Shown: positions 1-6,876 of the stretch, piece by piece
Numbering within the stretch: the first letter of the stretch is position 1
Layout of the letters: each line of letters begins with the position of its first letter
Source: Nevskiaceae bacterium
GTDB taxonomy: Bacteria; Pseudomonadota; Gammaproteobacteria; Steroidobacterales; Steroidobacteraceae
Direction: 5' to 3'
DNA: 25,429 nucleotides
Assembly: GCA_024234075.1 (NCBI GenBank)
Contig: JACKOV010000012.1
Coordinates: 1 to 25,429, forward strand
Notes under the pieces: generated by a model
What the model saw: only the letters and a program-made list of their open reading frames with translations
The model's database searches: none
Told to the model about the DNA's origin: nothing
Program-made: the position numbers and the translations under genes

Positions 1-21
1 TGCTCCGGCGCAAGGGCTCGC

Positions 22-51
22 TTGACGGCCGGGCCCGCGAGCGGCGATAGT
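22..51 (+). promoter_or_regulatory. candidate sigma70 promoter of the trp operon
   Basis: TTGACG at 22-27 matches the -35 consensus at 5 of 6 positions. GATAGT at 46-51 matches the -10 consensus at 4 of 6, with an 18-bp spacer. Initiation would then fall near 57-60, almost on the ATG of the leader peptide at 61, so the leader mRNA would have little or no 5' UTR. The frame of the leader peptide is open back to position 1, so the end of an upstream gene here is not excluded. No TrpR operator was recognised. Position and boxes are seen; function is inferred. Confidence 0.35.
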
Positions 52-60
52 GAGCTTCTG

Positions 61-111
61 ATGAATCGTCCCAGCCCGATCCTGCTGCAGCATTGGTGGC
101 GCCGCTCCTGA
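61..111 (+). CDS. trpL: trp operon leader peptide
   Basis: A 16-codon ORF reads MNRPSPILLQHWWRRS and then TGA. Two adjacent Trp codons (94-99) lie four codons before the stop. It sits 155 bases upstream of trpE and is followed by alternative RNA hairpins and a terminator, the layout of ribosome-mediated trp attenuation. When charged tRNA-Trp is scarce a ribosome would stall at the Trp codons and favour the antiterminator. The Shine-Dalgarno site is weak (only GTGAG about 7 bases upstream). The reading frame is open back to the window edge, so an earlier start such as TTG at 22, or the tail of an upstream gene, is possible. The combination of tandem Trp codons, position and RNA structure makes the leader reading strongest. 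Confidence 0.75.
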   Translation: MNRPSPILLQHWWRRS

Positions 112-195
112 AGGAGAGGGCGTTGGGCGCCGTGGACGCTCGCCGAGTCGCGAGCCGATAGACCAGCCAGGTTCAGTCACCCAAGACCCATCTCC
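97..195 (+). promoter_or_regulatory. trp attenuator: leader hairpin and competing antiterminator
   Basis: Two mutually exclusive structures are visible. In the leader hairpin, bases 97-108, which include the second Trp codon, pair with 113-131: CTCC 105-108 with GGAG 113-116 around the tetraloop TGAA that holds the stop codon, plus GC-rich outer pairing. In the antiterminator, GGAGAGGG 113-120 pairs with CCC 187-189 and TCTCC 191-195 with A190 bulged. TTGGG 123-127 continues the helix with CCCAA 180-184 across a 2x2 internal loop. The antiterminator uses the left arm of the terminator at 183-197, so only one of the two can form. A ribosome stalled on the Trp codons would cover 97-108 and free 113-127. 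Pairing was done by eye, without folding energies. Confidence 0.65.
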
Positions 196-222
196 GGCCA
201 TCCGGGATGGGTCTTTCGTTTT
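183..222 (+). terminator. trp attenuator terminator
   Basis: AAGACCCATC at 183-192 pairs perfectly with GATGGGTCTT at 206-215. After a bulged T193 the stem continues with CCGG 194-197 against CCGG 202-205, closing on the loop CCAT 198-201. The stem totals 14 bp and is followed by TTTCGTTTT through 222. This is an intrinsic terminator 44 bases before trpE. Its left arm also takes part in the antiterminator, so it most likely works as the conditional trp attenuator. It could also simply end an upstream transcript. Confidence 0.8.
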
Positions 223-265
223 CCGTGCGACCTGATTCTTCACGACCTGACATGAAACCAGCCGA

Positions 266-1660
266 ATGAAGCCACCGTTCGATATCTCCGGCGACCTGGA
301 CACGCCGGTTTCCGCATTCCTCAAGCTGCGCTCCTTCCGGCCCAGCTTCCTGCTCGAAAGCGTCGAAGGCGGCGAGCGCCTCGGACGCTATTCGTTCATC
401 GGTTTTGGCGATGCGCTCGAGCTGCGTCTTGCGCGCGACGGGCTGTGGTGTGCGGGACAGGCCTATGGCCTGCCGGCGAGCCAGACGGAGCTGCTGCAGG
501 CGCTGCGCGATGCGTTGGCACGCGCTCCGCGGCCGACGGCCGAGGGTGCGGGGCGGGATTTCCCGCTGGCCGGTGGCCTGGTCGGCTATGCGGCTTACGA
601 TGCGGTGCGCTGGTTCGAGAAGCTGCCTGCCCGGCGCGTATCCGGTCCGGCGCCGGTGCCGGACCTGCACTATGTCGCGCCGCGTTCGCTGCTGGTGTTC
701 GATCACCTGACCCGCGGCATCGCGCTGCTGCATGCCGGCAGCGAGGCGGAGCGCCAGTCGTTGCGTCGCGAAGTGGTTCGCGCGCTGCGTGGCGGGTTGC
801 CGGCGGAGAACGGCAAGGGCGGCTACTCGCCGGCCGAGGCTTCGATGTCGCAGGCGCAGTTCCTCGACGGCGTGGCCCGCACCAAGGAATACATCGCCGC
901 GGGCGACGTCTATCAGCTGGTGCTGTCGGTGCGTTTCGGCGGGCGGCACGATCTGGATCCGTTCCAGGTCTATCGCGCACTGCGGCAGATCAACCCCTCA
1001 CCCTACATGTACTACTGCTCGATCGGCGATCTCACGGTCGTGGGTTCTTCGCCCGAGGCTCTGGTTAAGCTGCAGGGCGGGCAGGCGCAGTTGCGGCCGA
1101 TCGCCGGTACACGGCCGCGTGCGACCGATCCGGCCGAAGACCGGCGGCGTGAACTGGAGCTGCTCGCCGATCCCAAGGAGAACGCCGAGCATGTCATGCT
1201 GGTCGATCTCGCCCGCAACGATCTCGGCCGGGTGGCGCGTGCCGGCAGCGTGCACGTCGATCCGTACCGCTCGATCGAGCGCTACAGCCATGTCATGCAC
1301 ATCGTCAGCGGCGTCAACGGCGAGCTGGCACCGGGCCGCGATGCCTTCGATCTGTTCGCGGCGACTTTTCCCGCCGGCACGCTGGTCGGTGCACCGAAAG
1401 TCCGTGCGATGGAAATCATCGACGAACTCGAGCCGGTGCCGCGCGGGCTATACGGTGGCACGGTCGGCTACTTCGGTGCACAGGGCGACATGGATCAGGC
1501 GATCACCATCCGCACACTGGTGTTCCGCGGCGACGAGTACAGCTACCAGGCGGGGGCGGGTCTGGTGGCCGACAGCGTGCCGCAGACCGAGTACGAAGAA
1601 GTGTTCGCCAAGAGCGGCTCGGCCGCTCGTGCGCTGGCGGTTGCCGGGGAGGGCCTGTGA
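266..1660 (+). CDS. trpE: anthranilate synthase component I
   Basis: TrpE converts chorismate to anthranilate, the first step of tryptophan synthesis, using ammonia supplied by TrpG. The protein has 464 residues. The N-terminal feedback element LLES is at residues 29-32, with the downstream Ser of that motif at 43, so Trp inhibition is likely retained. The chorismate-binding domain shows SPEALVKL, RPIAGTRPR, DLARNDLGR, GTLVGAPKVRAMEII and the terminal QTEYEEVFAKSG block. ATG 266 is the first possible start, because an in-frame stop lies at 248-250. It has no clear Shine-Dalgarno site, and the N-terminus is some 15-30 residues shorter than many TrpE proteins. A five-codon ORF (252-269) overlaps the start codon. 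The end overlaps trpG by 4 bases. Transcription is likely controlled by the upstream attenuator. Confidence 0.97.
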   Translation: MKPPFDISGDLDTPVSAFLKLRSFRPSFLLESVEGGERLGRYSFIGFGDALELRLARDGLWCAGQAYGLPASQTELLQALRDALARAPRPTAEGAGRDFPLAGGLVGYAAYDAVRWFEKLPARRVSGPAPVPDLHYVAPRSLLVFDHLTRGIALLHAGSEAERQSLRREVVRALRGGLPAENGKGGYSPAEASMSQAQFLDGVARTKEYIAAGDVYQLVLSVRFGGRHDLDPFQVYRALRQINPSPYMYYCSIGDLTVVGSSPEALVKLQGGQAQLRPIAGTRPRATDPAEDRRRELELLADPKENAEHVMLVDLARNDLGRVARAGSVHVDPYRSIERYSHVMHIVSGVNGELAPGRDAFDLFAATFPAGTLVGAPKVRAMEIIDELEPVPRGLYGGTVGYFGAQGDMDQAITIRTLVFRGDEYSYQAGAGLVADSVPQTEYEEVFAKSGSAARALAVAGEGL

Positions 1661-2274
1661 GTTCCGCGCAGATCGTTGGTGACGGCGGGCAGCGCCTGCT
1701 GCTGATCGACAATTACGATTCCTTTACCTACAACCTGGTGCAGGCCTTCCTGGTCTGCGGCGCCGAGGTCGAGGTGCGCCGCAACGACGAAATCACGGTC
1801 GAGCAGGCATTGGCATTCTCTCCGACACACCTCTGCATCTCGCCGGGCCCCGGCACGCCGGAGGCTGCCGGCGTTTCGATGGCGATGATCCGCGCCTTCG
1901 CGGGCCGGGTGCCGGTGTTCGGCGTCTGTCTCGGGCACCAGTCGATCGTCGCGGCCTTCGGCGGTCAGGTGGTGCGCGCCGGGCGCCTGATGCACGGCAA
2001 GACTTCGGTGATCGAGCACGACGGGCAAGGCCTGTATCAGGGGCTGTCGCCGCGGGTCGAGGTTGGCCGCTATCACTCGTTGATTGCGCAGCCCGAATCG
2101 TTGCCGCAGCAGTTGGTCGTCACCTCGAAGACGCCGGAAGGCGAGGTCATGGGCGTGCGGCATCGCGAGCTGAGTGTCGAGGGCGTGCAGTTCCATCCGG
2201 AAAGCGTGCTGACACCCGAGGGACCGCGGCTGCTCGCGAATTTCCTGCGCATGCGTGGAGGCAAATGGACATGA
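1657..2274 (+). CDS. trpG: anthranilate synthase component II (glutamine amidotransferase)
   Basis: TrpG hydrolyses glutamine and channels ammonia to TrpE. The 205-residue protein is a class I glutamine amidotransferase: LLLIDNYDSFTYNL near the N-terminus, SPGPGTP at 62-68, nucleophile Cys91 in GVCLGHQ, and His180 and Glu182 in VQFHPES. The GTG start at 1657 overlaps the trpE stop as GTGA and is preceded by a good Shine-Dalgarno site, GGGGAGG at 1646-1652. It is a separate gene here, not fused to trpE or trpD. The same subunit could also serve p-aminobenzoate synthase, as in some bacteria, but the operon position argues for TrpG first. The N-terminus carries about 12 residues before the usual start of the fold. 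Confidence 0.96.
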   Translation: MSSAQIVGDGGQRLLLIDNYDSFTYNLVQAFLVCGAEVEVRRNDEITVEQALAFSPTHLCISPGPGTPEAAGVSMAMIRAFAGRVPVFGVCLGHQSIVAAFGGQVVRAGRLMHGKTSVIEHDGQGLYQGLSPRVEVGRYHSLIAQPESLPQQLVVTSKTPEGEVMGVRHRELSVEGVQFHPESVLTPEGPRLLANFLRMRGGKWT

Positions 2275-3293
2275 AGGCTTATCTCGAACGCGTGCTGGAC
2301 GGCGTCGATCTGACCGAAGCCGAGGCCCGCGAAGTGCTGCGCGGCTTGATGCAACCGGATTTGTCGCCGGCCGTCGCGGGCGCGATGCTGGCAGCGTTGC
2401 GTGGCAAGGGCGTCACGGCCGCCGAGCTGCGCGGCCTGGCCACCGCGATGCGCTCGCTGGCACGCCGACCGGAGATACCTGCCGGGATCGATGCGATCGA
2501 CATCGTCGGCACGGGTGGCGACGGCTCGCACAGTTTCAATATCTCGACCGGCACGGCGCTGCTGGTCGCGGCTTGCGGGGTGCCGGTCGTCAAGCACGGC
2601 AACCGCTCGGTTTCCAGCCGGTCGGGCAGTGCCGACGTGCTCGAACAGCTCGGCCTGCCGCTGCCGCTCGATGAGCGTGCGGCGGTGGAGTGCCTGCGGG
2701 CAACCGGCTTCACTTTCCTGTTCGCACCCTATTTCCACCCGGCGATGAAGGCACTCGCAGCCGTGCGTCAGGCACTTGGTGTACGCACGGTGTTCAACAT
2801 CCTGGGACCCTTGACCAATCCTGCCATGCCGCCGTACCAGATGATCGGTGCCTACAGCGCCGAGGTGGCCGGGCTGATGGCCAATGCGCTGGCCGGCATG
2901 CCGATCCACCGGGCTTTCGTGTTGTATGGCGCCGAAGGCTGGGACGAGCCGACGCCGCTTGGCCCGTTCACGCTGTACGACGTGCAGCCCGACAAGGTCA
3001 CGATCTCGGTGCGTACACCCGCCAGCTATGGCCTCGCGACCTGCCGGCCGGAAGCGCTGGCCGGCGGCGATGCCGCGGCGAATGCACAGGCGCTGCGTGC
3101 GGTGTTGCGAGGCGAGGATCAGGGTCCGCACCGTGACGCGCTGCTGATGGGTGCGGCGCTGGCGCTCGAGCTGACAGGTGCGGTGACGAGCCCGCTGGAA
3201 GGCATCGAACGCGCCAATCGCGCGATTACCGATGGCACGGCCGACCGATTGCTCGAGGCGCTCGCCAGCTTCGGTGCGCAGGTGGGCCGGTGA
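2265..3293 (+). CDS. trpD: anthranilate phosphoribosyltransferase
   Basis: TrpD transfers the phosphoribosyl group from PRPP to anthranilate. The protein has 342 residues, normal for the family. It carries the PRPP/Mg motif GTGGDG at residues 82-87, the KHGNRSVSSRSGSADVLE segment from residue 110 that forms the anthranilate and phosphate site, and NILGPLTNP. The start overlaps the end of trpG by 10 bases. ATG 2265 gives an N-terminus (MDMK) like the MDIK of Pseudomonas TrpD. ATG 2271 overlaps the trpG stop as ATGA and has better spacing (9 bases) from GGAGG at 2257-2261, so the true start is one of these two. No fusion to TrpG is present. Confidence 0.96.
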   Translation: MDMKAYLERVLDGVDLTEAEAREVLRGLMQPDLSPAVAGAMLAALRGKGVTAAELRGLATAMRSLARRPEIPAGIDAIDIVGTGGDGSHSFNISTGTALLVAACGVPVVKHGNRSVSSRSGSADVLEQLGLPLPLDERAAVECLRATGFTFLFAPYFHPAMKALAAVRQALGVRTVFNILGPLTNPAMPPYQMIGAYSAEVAGLMANALAGMPIHRAFVLYGAEGWDEPTPLGPFTLYDVQPDKVTISVRTPASYGLATCRPEALAGGDAAANAQALRAVLRGEDQGPHRDALLMGAALALELTGAVTSPLEGIERANRAITDGTADRLLEALASFGAQVGR

Positions 3294-4213
3294 GCGGTTC
3301 GCCGGCGGGTGGAGATTTTCTCGCGAGCATGGCGCAGGCGAGTCAGGCGCGTTGTGCACGGGCCCGACAGTTGCGCAGCGAGGCGCAGTTGCGCGATTTC
3401 ATCGCGCGCCTGCCGGCACCGCTGCCCCTGGCGCTCGCGGATCAAGGTTTCGATCTGATCGCCGAGCTCAAGCTGCGTTCGCCTGCGGTCGGTGCACTGC
3501 GCCCGGCGGCGAGCGAGGATGTACCGGCTCGGGTTCTGGCCTATGCCGAAGCGGGTGCGGCGGCCGTCTCGGTGTTGACCGAGCCGTCGCGTTTCGATGG
3601 TTCGATGCTCCATCTCGAGAAAGCGGCCCGGGCGTTGTCGCTGCACGGCGTGCCGGCGATGCGCAAGGACTTCCTCGTCGATCCTTACCAGGTGCTGGAG
3701 GCCCGCGCCGCCGGTGCCGGCGGCGTGCTGTTGATCCTGCGGATGCTGCCGCGACCGACGCTCGAGGCGCTGCTCGACGAAGCGCTCGCGCAGGGTCTGT
3801 TCGTGCTGCTCGAGACCTTCGACGAGGCAGACATCGCACTCGCGCAGGAATTGCTCGCAACCCGCCGCGAGCGGGCGCCGCGCGATGCCTTGCTGGTCGG
3901 CGTCAATTGCCGCGACCTCGCGACGCTGCAGGTGGTGCCGGGCAGGCTCGAGGCGCTGGCCGCACGCTTGCCGACCGAGGTACCGCGCGTCGCCGAGAGC
4001 GGTGTCGGTTCTGCGGCGGATGCGGCCCGGGTCGCAGCTGCCGGCTACGATCTGGCCCTGGTCGGCAGCGCCTTGATGTCCGGTGGCGAGCCGCGCCAGC
4101 TGGCCGCCTCGATGCTCGAAGCGGCGCGTGCGGCGATCGGCCGGCGATCGCGGCGCGGCAGCGCTCGCAGCAGTGCGCCGCCGGTGGAGCCGGGCGCCCG
4201 GGCGACATCCTGA
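3290..4213 (+). CDS. trpC: indole-3-glycerol phosphate synthase
   Basis: TrpC closes the indole ring from carboxyphenylamino-deoxyribulose phosphate. The TIM-barrel residues known from the family can be placed: Glu59 and Lys61 in IAELKLRSP, Lys126 in MRKDF, Glu175 in LLETF, Asn206 in VGVNCRDL, and Glu236-Ser237 in AESG. The GTG start overlaps the trpD stop as GTGA. At 307 residues it is longer than the usual 255-280. The excess is a 23-residue Arg/Ser/Ala/Pro-rich tail after residue 284, which has no counterpart in the barrel and looks disordered. It is monofunctional, not fused to TrpF as in enteric bacteria. Confidence 0.94.
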   Translation: MSGSPAGGDFLASMAQASQARCARARQLRSEAQLRDFIARLPAPLPLALADQGFDLIAELKLRSPAVGALRPAASEDVPARVLAYAEAGAAAVSVLTEPSRFDGSMLHLEKAARALSLHGVPAMRKDFLVDPYQVLEARAAGAGGVLLILRMLPRPTLEALLDEALAQGLFVLLETFDEADIALAQELLATRRERAPRDALLVGVNCRDLATLQVVPGRLEALAARLPTEVPRVAESGVGSAADAARVAAAGYDLALVGSALMSGGEPRQLAASMLEAARAAIGRRSRRGSARSSAPPVEPGARATS

Positions 4214-4232
4214 GGACGGCGGTTCGCGCAGC

Positions 4233-4832
4233 ATGTGGATCAAGGTCTGTGGCATGACGACGCCGGAGGCGGTCGAGGCGGCCGTGGCGGCCGGTGCCGA
4301 CGCCATCGGTTTCGTGTTCGCGAAATCGGTGCGGCAGGTCGAACCCGCTGCGGCGCGGGACCTGGCGGCGCCGGCTCGCGGCCGGGTCGCTTGCGTGGCG
4401 GTGACCCTGCATCCCGAGCCGCGGGCGCTCGAGGAGATACTGGCGGTGTTCCGCCCGGATCTGCTGCAGACTGATGCCATCGATCTCGCCGGTTTGCCAG
4501 CGGACATGGTGGCGTGCCCGCTCTTGCCGGTGGTGCGCGCCGGTGCGCCGCTACCCGAGCCGTTGCCGACGCAATTGCTGTTCGAGGGGCCGGTCAGTGG
4601 TGCCGGTACGACCGCCGACTGGCAGGGTGCGAGCCGGTTGGCTTGCCGTACCCGTCTGGTACTCGCCGGTGGCTTGAATGCCGCCAACGTTTCGACGGCC
4701 ATCGACCGCGTGCGACCTTACGGTGTCGACGTGTCGAGCGGTGTCGAATCGCAGCCCGGAGTGAAGTCTCCGGCCAGGATTCTGGAGTTCGTGAAGGCGG
4801 CCCGTGCCGCTTTTCTGGAGATGCAGAGATGA
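4233..4832 (+). CDS. trpF: phosphoribosylanthranilate isomerase
   Basis: TrpF carries out the Amadori rearrangement between the TrpD and TrpC steps. The 199-residue TIM barrel begins with MWIKVCGMT, giving catalytic Cys6, followed by GADAIGFVF at 21-29. The phosphate-binding end has VLAGGLNAANV and GVDVSSGVE (164-172). The general-acid Asp of the family, usually just before the GGxG loop, appears here as Glu118 in LLFEGPVSGAG, by hand alignment. The open frame extends upstream to 4083, but ATG 4233 is chosen because the barrel begins there and the longer reading overlaps trpC with low-complexity sequence. This leaves 19 bases after trpC, the only true gap inside the operon. The Shine-Dalgarno site is weak. 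Confidence 0.93.
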   Translation: MWIKVCGMTTPEAVEAAVAAGADAIGFVFAKSVRQVEPAAARDLAAPARGRVACVAVTLHPEPRALEEILAVFRPDLLQTDAIDLAGLPADMVACPLLPVVRAGAPLPEPLPTQLLFEGPVSGAGTTADWQGASRLACRTRLVLAGGLNAANVSTAIDRVRPYGVDVSSGVESQPGVKSPARILEFVKAARAAFLEMQR

Positions 4833-6067
4833 GCATGGCCTTGCCCGACCCCGCAGCGCGCGAGCGCCTGCTTGCCGACGAGATCGCCGGCAAATTTCCC
4901 GATGCGCGTGGCCGCTTCGGTCCCTACGGTGGCCGCTACGTGCCCGAAACGCTGATCCCGGCGCTCGACCGGCTCGAAGCCGGCATCCGCGCCCATCTGC
5001 ATACGCCGCAGTTCCAGGCGCGACTCGGCAGCGAACTCGCGAGCTGGGTCGGGCGACCGACCGCGCTGAGCTTCGCGTCGCGCCTGTCCGCAGCCTGGGG
5101 TGCGCAAGTGTGGCTGAAGCGCGAGGACCTCGCGCATACCGGCGCACACAAGATCAACAACGCGCTCGGTCAGGCGTTGTTGGCGCAGCAGCTCGGTGCG
5201 CAGCGCATCGTCGCCGAGACCGGTGCCGGCCAGCATGGTGTCGCCAGTGCCGCCGCCTGCGCACGCCTCGGCCTGCCGTGCACGGTTTACATGGGTGCGG
5301 TCGACATGGAACGCCAGGCACCGAACGTCGGCCGCATGCGCCTGCTCGGCGCCGAGGTCGTGCCGGTGACCGGCGGCGACCAGACGCTGCGCGCGGCCAT
5401 CGACGAGGCGCTGCGTGACTGGGTCGCCGATCCGTCGGGCACGTTCTACCTGCTCGGTTCCGCAGTCGGGCCGCATCCCTATCCGTATCTGGTGCGCGAG
5501 CTGCAGGCGATCATCGGTCGCGAGGCGCGGGCGCAGTTCCTGCAGGATCAGGGCGTGCTGCCGGATGCGGTGTTCGCCTGCGTCGGCGGCGGCTCGAACG
5601 CGATCGGCATGTTCCACGCATTCGTGCCGGATCGCAGCGTGCAGATCGTCGGCGTCGAAGCCGGCGGCCGCGGCAGCGGGCTCGGCGAGAACGCGGCGAG
5701 TCTCAGCTACGGCCGGCCCGGCGTGCTGCAGGGCTGCTATTCCCTGCTGCTGCAGGACGACGACGGCCAGATCCAGGAAACCGATTCGATCTCGGCCGGG
5801 CTCGACTATCCGGGTGTCGGCCCCGAGCATGCGCTGCTGATGACGGCCGGGCGCGTGCAGTACGAATCGGCCAACGATGCGGAGGCGCTGGAAGCGTTGC
5901 AGGAATGCGCGCGGCTCGAAGGCATACTGCCGGCGCTCGAGAGCTCGCATGCCTTGCACGGCGTCAAACGCTGGGCACGCAGTCATCCGGGCGGGCGCGT
6001 GATCCTCTGCCTCTCGGGGCGCGGCGACAAGGACATGCCGACCTTGCAGCGGACGGTGCTCAAATGA
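4829..6067 (+). CDS. trpB: tryptophan synthase beta chain
   Basis: TrpB condenses indole with L-serine through pyridoxal phosphate to form tryptophan. The 412-residue protein has the PLP-lysine motif HTGAHKINNA (Lys108), catalytic Glu130 in AETGAGQHG, the phosphate loop GGGSNAIG (253-260) and the terminal SGRGDKD (396-402). ATG 4829 overlaps the trpF stop as ATGA, with GGAG at 4817-4820 as ribosome-binding site. A second ATG six bases on would remove two residues. The N-terminal segment GRFGPYGGRYVPE matches canonical TrpB1 proteins. It lies directly before trpA, with which it forms the alpha2-beta2 complex. Confidence 0.97.
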   Translation: MSMALPDPAARERLLADEIAGKFPDARGRFGPYGGRYVPETLIPALDRLEAGIRAHLHTPQFQARLGSELASWVGRPTALSFASRLSAAWGAQVWLKREDLAHTGAHKINNALGQALLAQQLGAQRIVAETGAGQHGVASAAACARLGLPCTVYMGAVDMERQAPNVGRMRLLGAEVVPVTGGDQTLRAAIDEALRDWVADPSGTFYLLGSAVGPHPYPYLVRELQAIIGREARAQFLQDQGVLPDAVFACVGGGSNAIGMFHAFVPDRSVQIVGVEAGGRGSGLGENAASLSYGRPGVLQGCYSLLLQDDDGQIQETDSISAGLDYPGVGPEHALLMTAGRVQYESANDAEALEALQECARLEGILPALESSHALHGVKRWARSHPGGRVILCLSGRGDKDMPTLQRTVLK

Positions 6068-6876
6068 GTGCCGGCGATATCGGCACGGGCAATGCGGCCG
6101 TGTTGCCGCGTGCGCGCATCAGCGCGGCCATCCGCAATCCGCAGGTGGCGGGCGAGCCGGCGATCGTGGCCTTCATGACGGCCGGCTATCCGAGCGCCGA
6201 GCTGTTCCGTACCCATCTCGCCGCGGTCGCGGCCGGTGCCGACGTGGTCGAGATCGGCGTGCCGTTCACCGATCCGATGGCCGACGGGGTCACGATCCAG
6301 CGGTCCAGCCAGGCGGCCTTGCAGCAGGGCGTGAGCCTGCGCTGGATCCTGGCCGAGTTGCGTGCCATGCAGCGGCCGGCTGCGCCACTGATCCTGATGA
6401 GTTACCTGAATCCGCTGCTGAACTACGGTTACGCACGCCTCGCCACCGACGCGGCGGCAGCCGGTGTCTGCGGGTTCATCGTGCCGGATCTGCCGTTCGA
6501 CGAAGGCGAAGAGCTGCGCGCGGCGCTGGATGCGACCGGCGTTGCGCTGGTGCAGATGGTGACGCCGGTGACGCTGGAGGTGCGGTTGGCGCAGATCTGC
6601 GCCGCCAGCCAGGGCTTCGTCTACGCCGTGACCATGACCGGGACGACCGGCAAGAGCGTCGACGTGCCGGAGTCGGTGCTCGACTATCTCGAGAACGTGC
6701 GGCAGGTCGCTGCGCCGCTGCCGGTCTGCGCCGGTTTCGGCATCCGCTCGCGCGCGCAGGTCGAACGGCTGCGCGGCCATGTCGACGGCGTGATCGTCGG
6801 TTCGGCACTGGTCGAGGTGCTGGAACGCGGCGACGACCCGACCACCTGGCTGCGGACGCTGCGGGCCGGCGCTTGA
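6064..6876 (+). CDS. trpA: tryptophan synthase alpha chain
   Basis: TrpA cleaves indole-3-glycerol phosphate and passes indole to TrpB. It is a 270-residue TIM barrel. Catalytic Glu63 (VVEIGVPFTDP) and Asp74 are eleven residues apart, as in the enteric enzyme. YAVTMTGTTGKS corresponds to the phosphate loop, and CAGFGIRS and GVIVGSALVE complete the barrel. ATG 6064 overlaps the trpB stop as ATGA. The frame is open further upstream inside trpB, but the overlap and the homology limit favour this start. It carries about 15 more N-terminal residues than minimal TrpA proteins. Its end overlaps the next gene as TTGA. Confidence 0.96.
   Translation: MSAGDIGTGNAAVLPRARISAAIRNPQVAGEPAIVAFMTAGYPSAELFRTHLAAVAAGADVVEIGVPFTDPMADGVTIQRSSQAALQQGVSLRWILAELRAMQRPAAPLILMSYLNPLLNYGYARLATDAAAAGVCGFIVPDLPFDEGEELRAALDATGVALVQMVTPVTLEVRLAQICAASQGFVYAVTMTGTTGKSVDVPESVLDYLENVRQVAAPLPVCAGFGIRSRAQVERLRGHVDGVIVGSALVEVLERGDDPTTWLRTLRAGA

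Noticed and set aside
1..60. Tail of an upstream protein-coding gene
   Set aside because: One frame is open into the leader peptide, but nothing in the 20 codons is recognisable, and the Trp-Trp codons plus attenuator favour a leader peptide. Not annotated as a separate gene.
2073..3359. 428-residue minus-strand ORF across trpG and trpD
   Set aside because: Shadow of the third-position GC bias of the real genes; no family motifs.
3119..4702. 527-residue minus-strand ORF across trpC and trpF
   Set aside because: It is antisense to well-identified trp genes, is Arg/Ser-rich with no recognisable domain, and arises from GC-rich codon bias.
4718..5986. 422-residue minus-strand ORF opposite trpB
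   Set aside because: Antisense to an intact trpB; composition typical of shadow frames.
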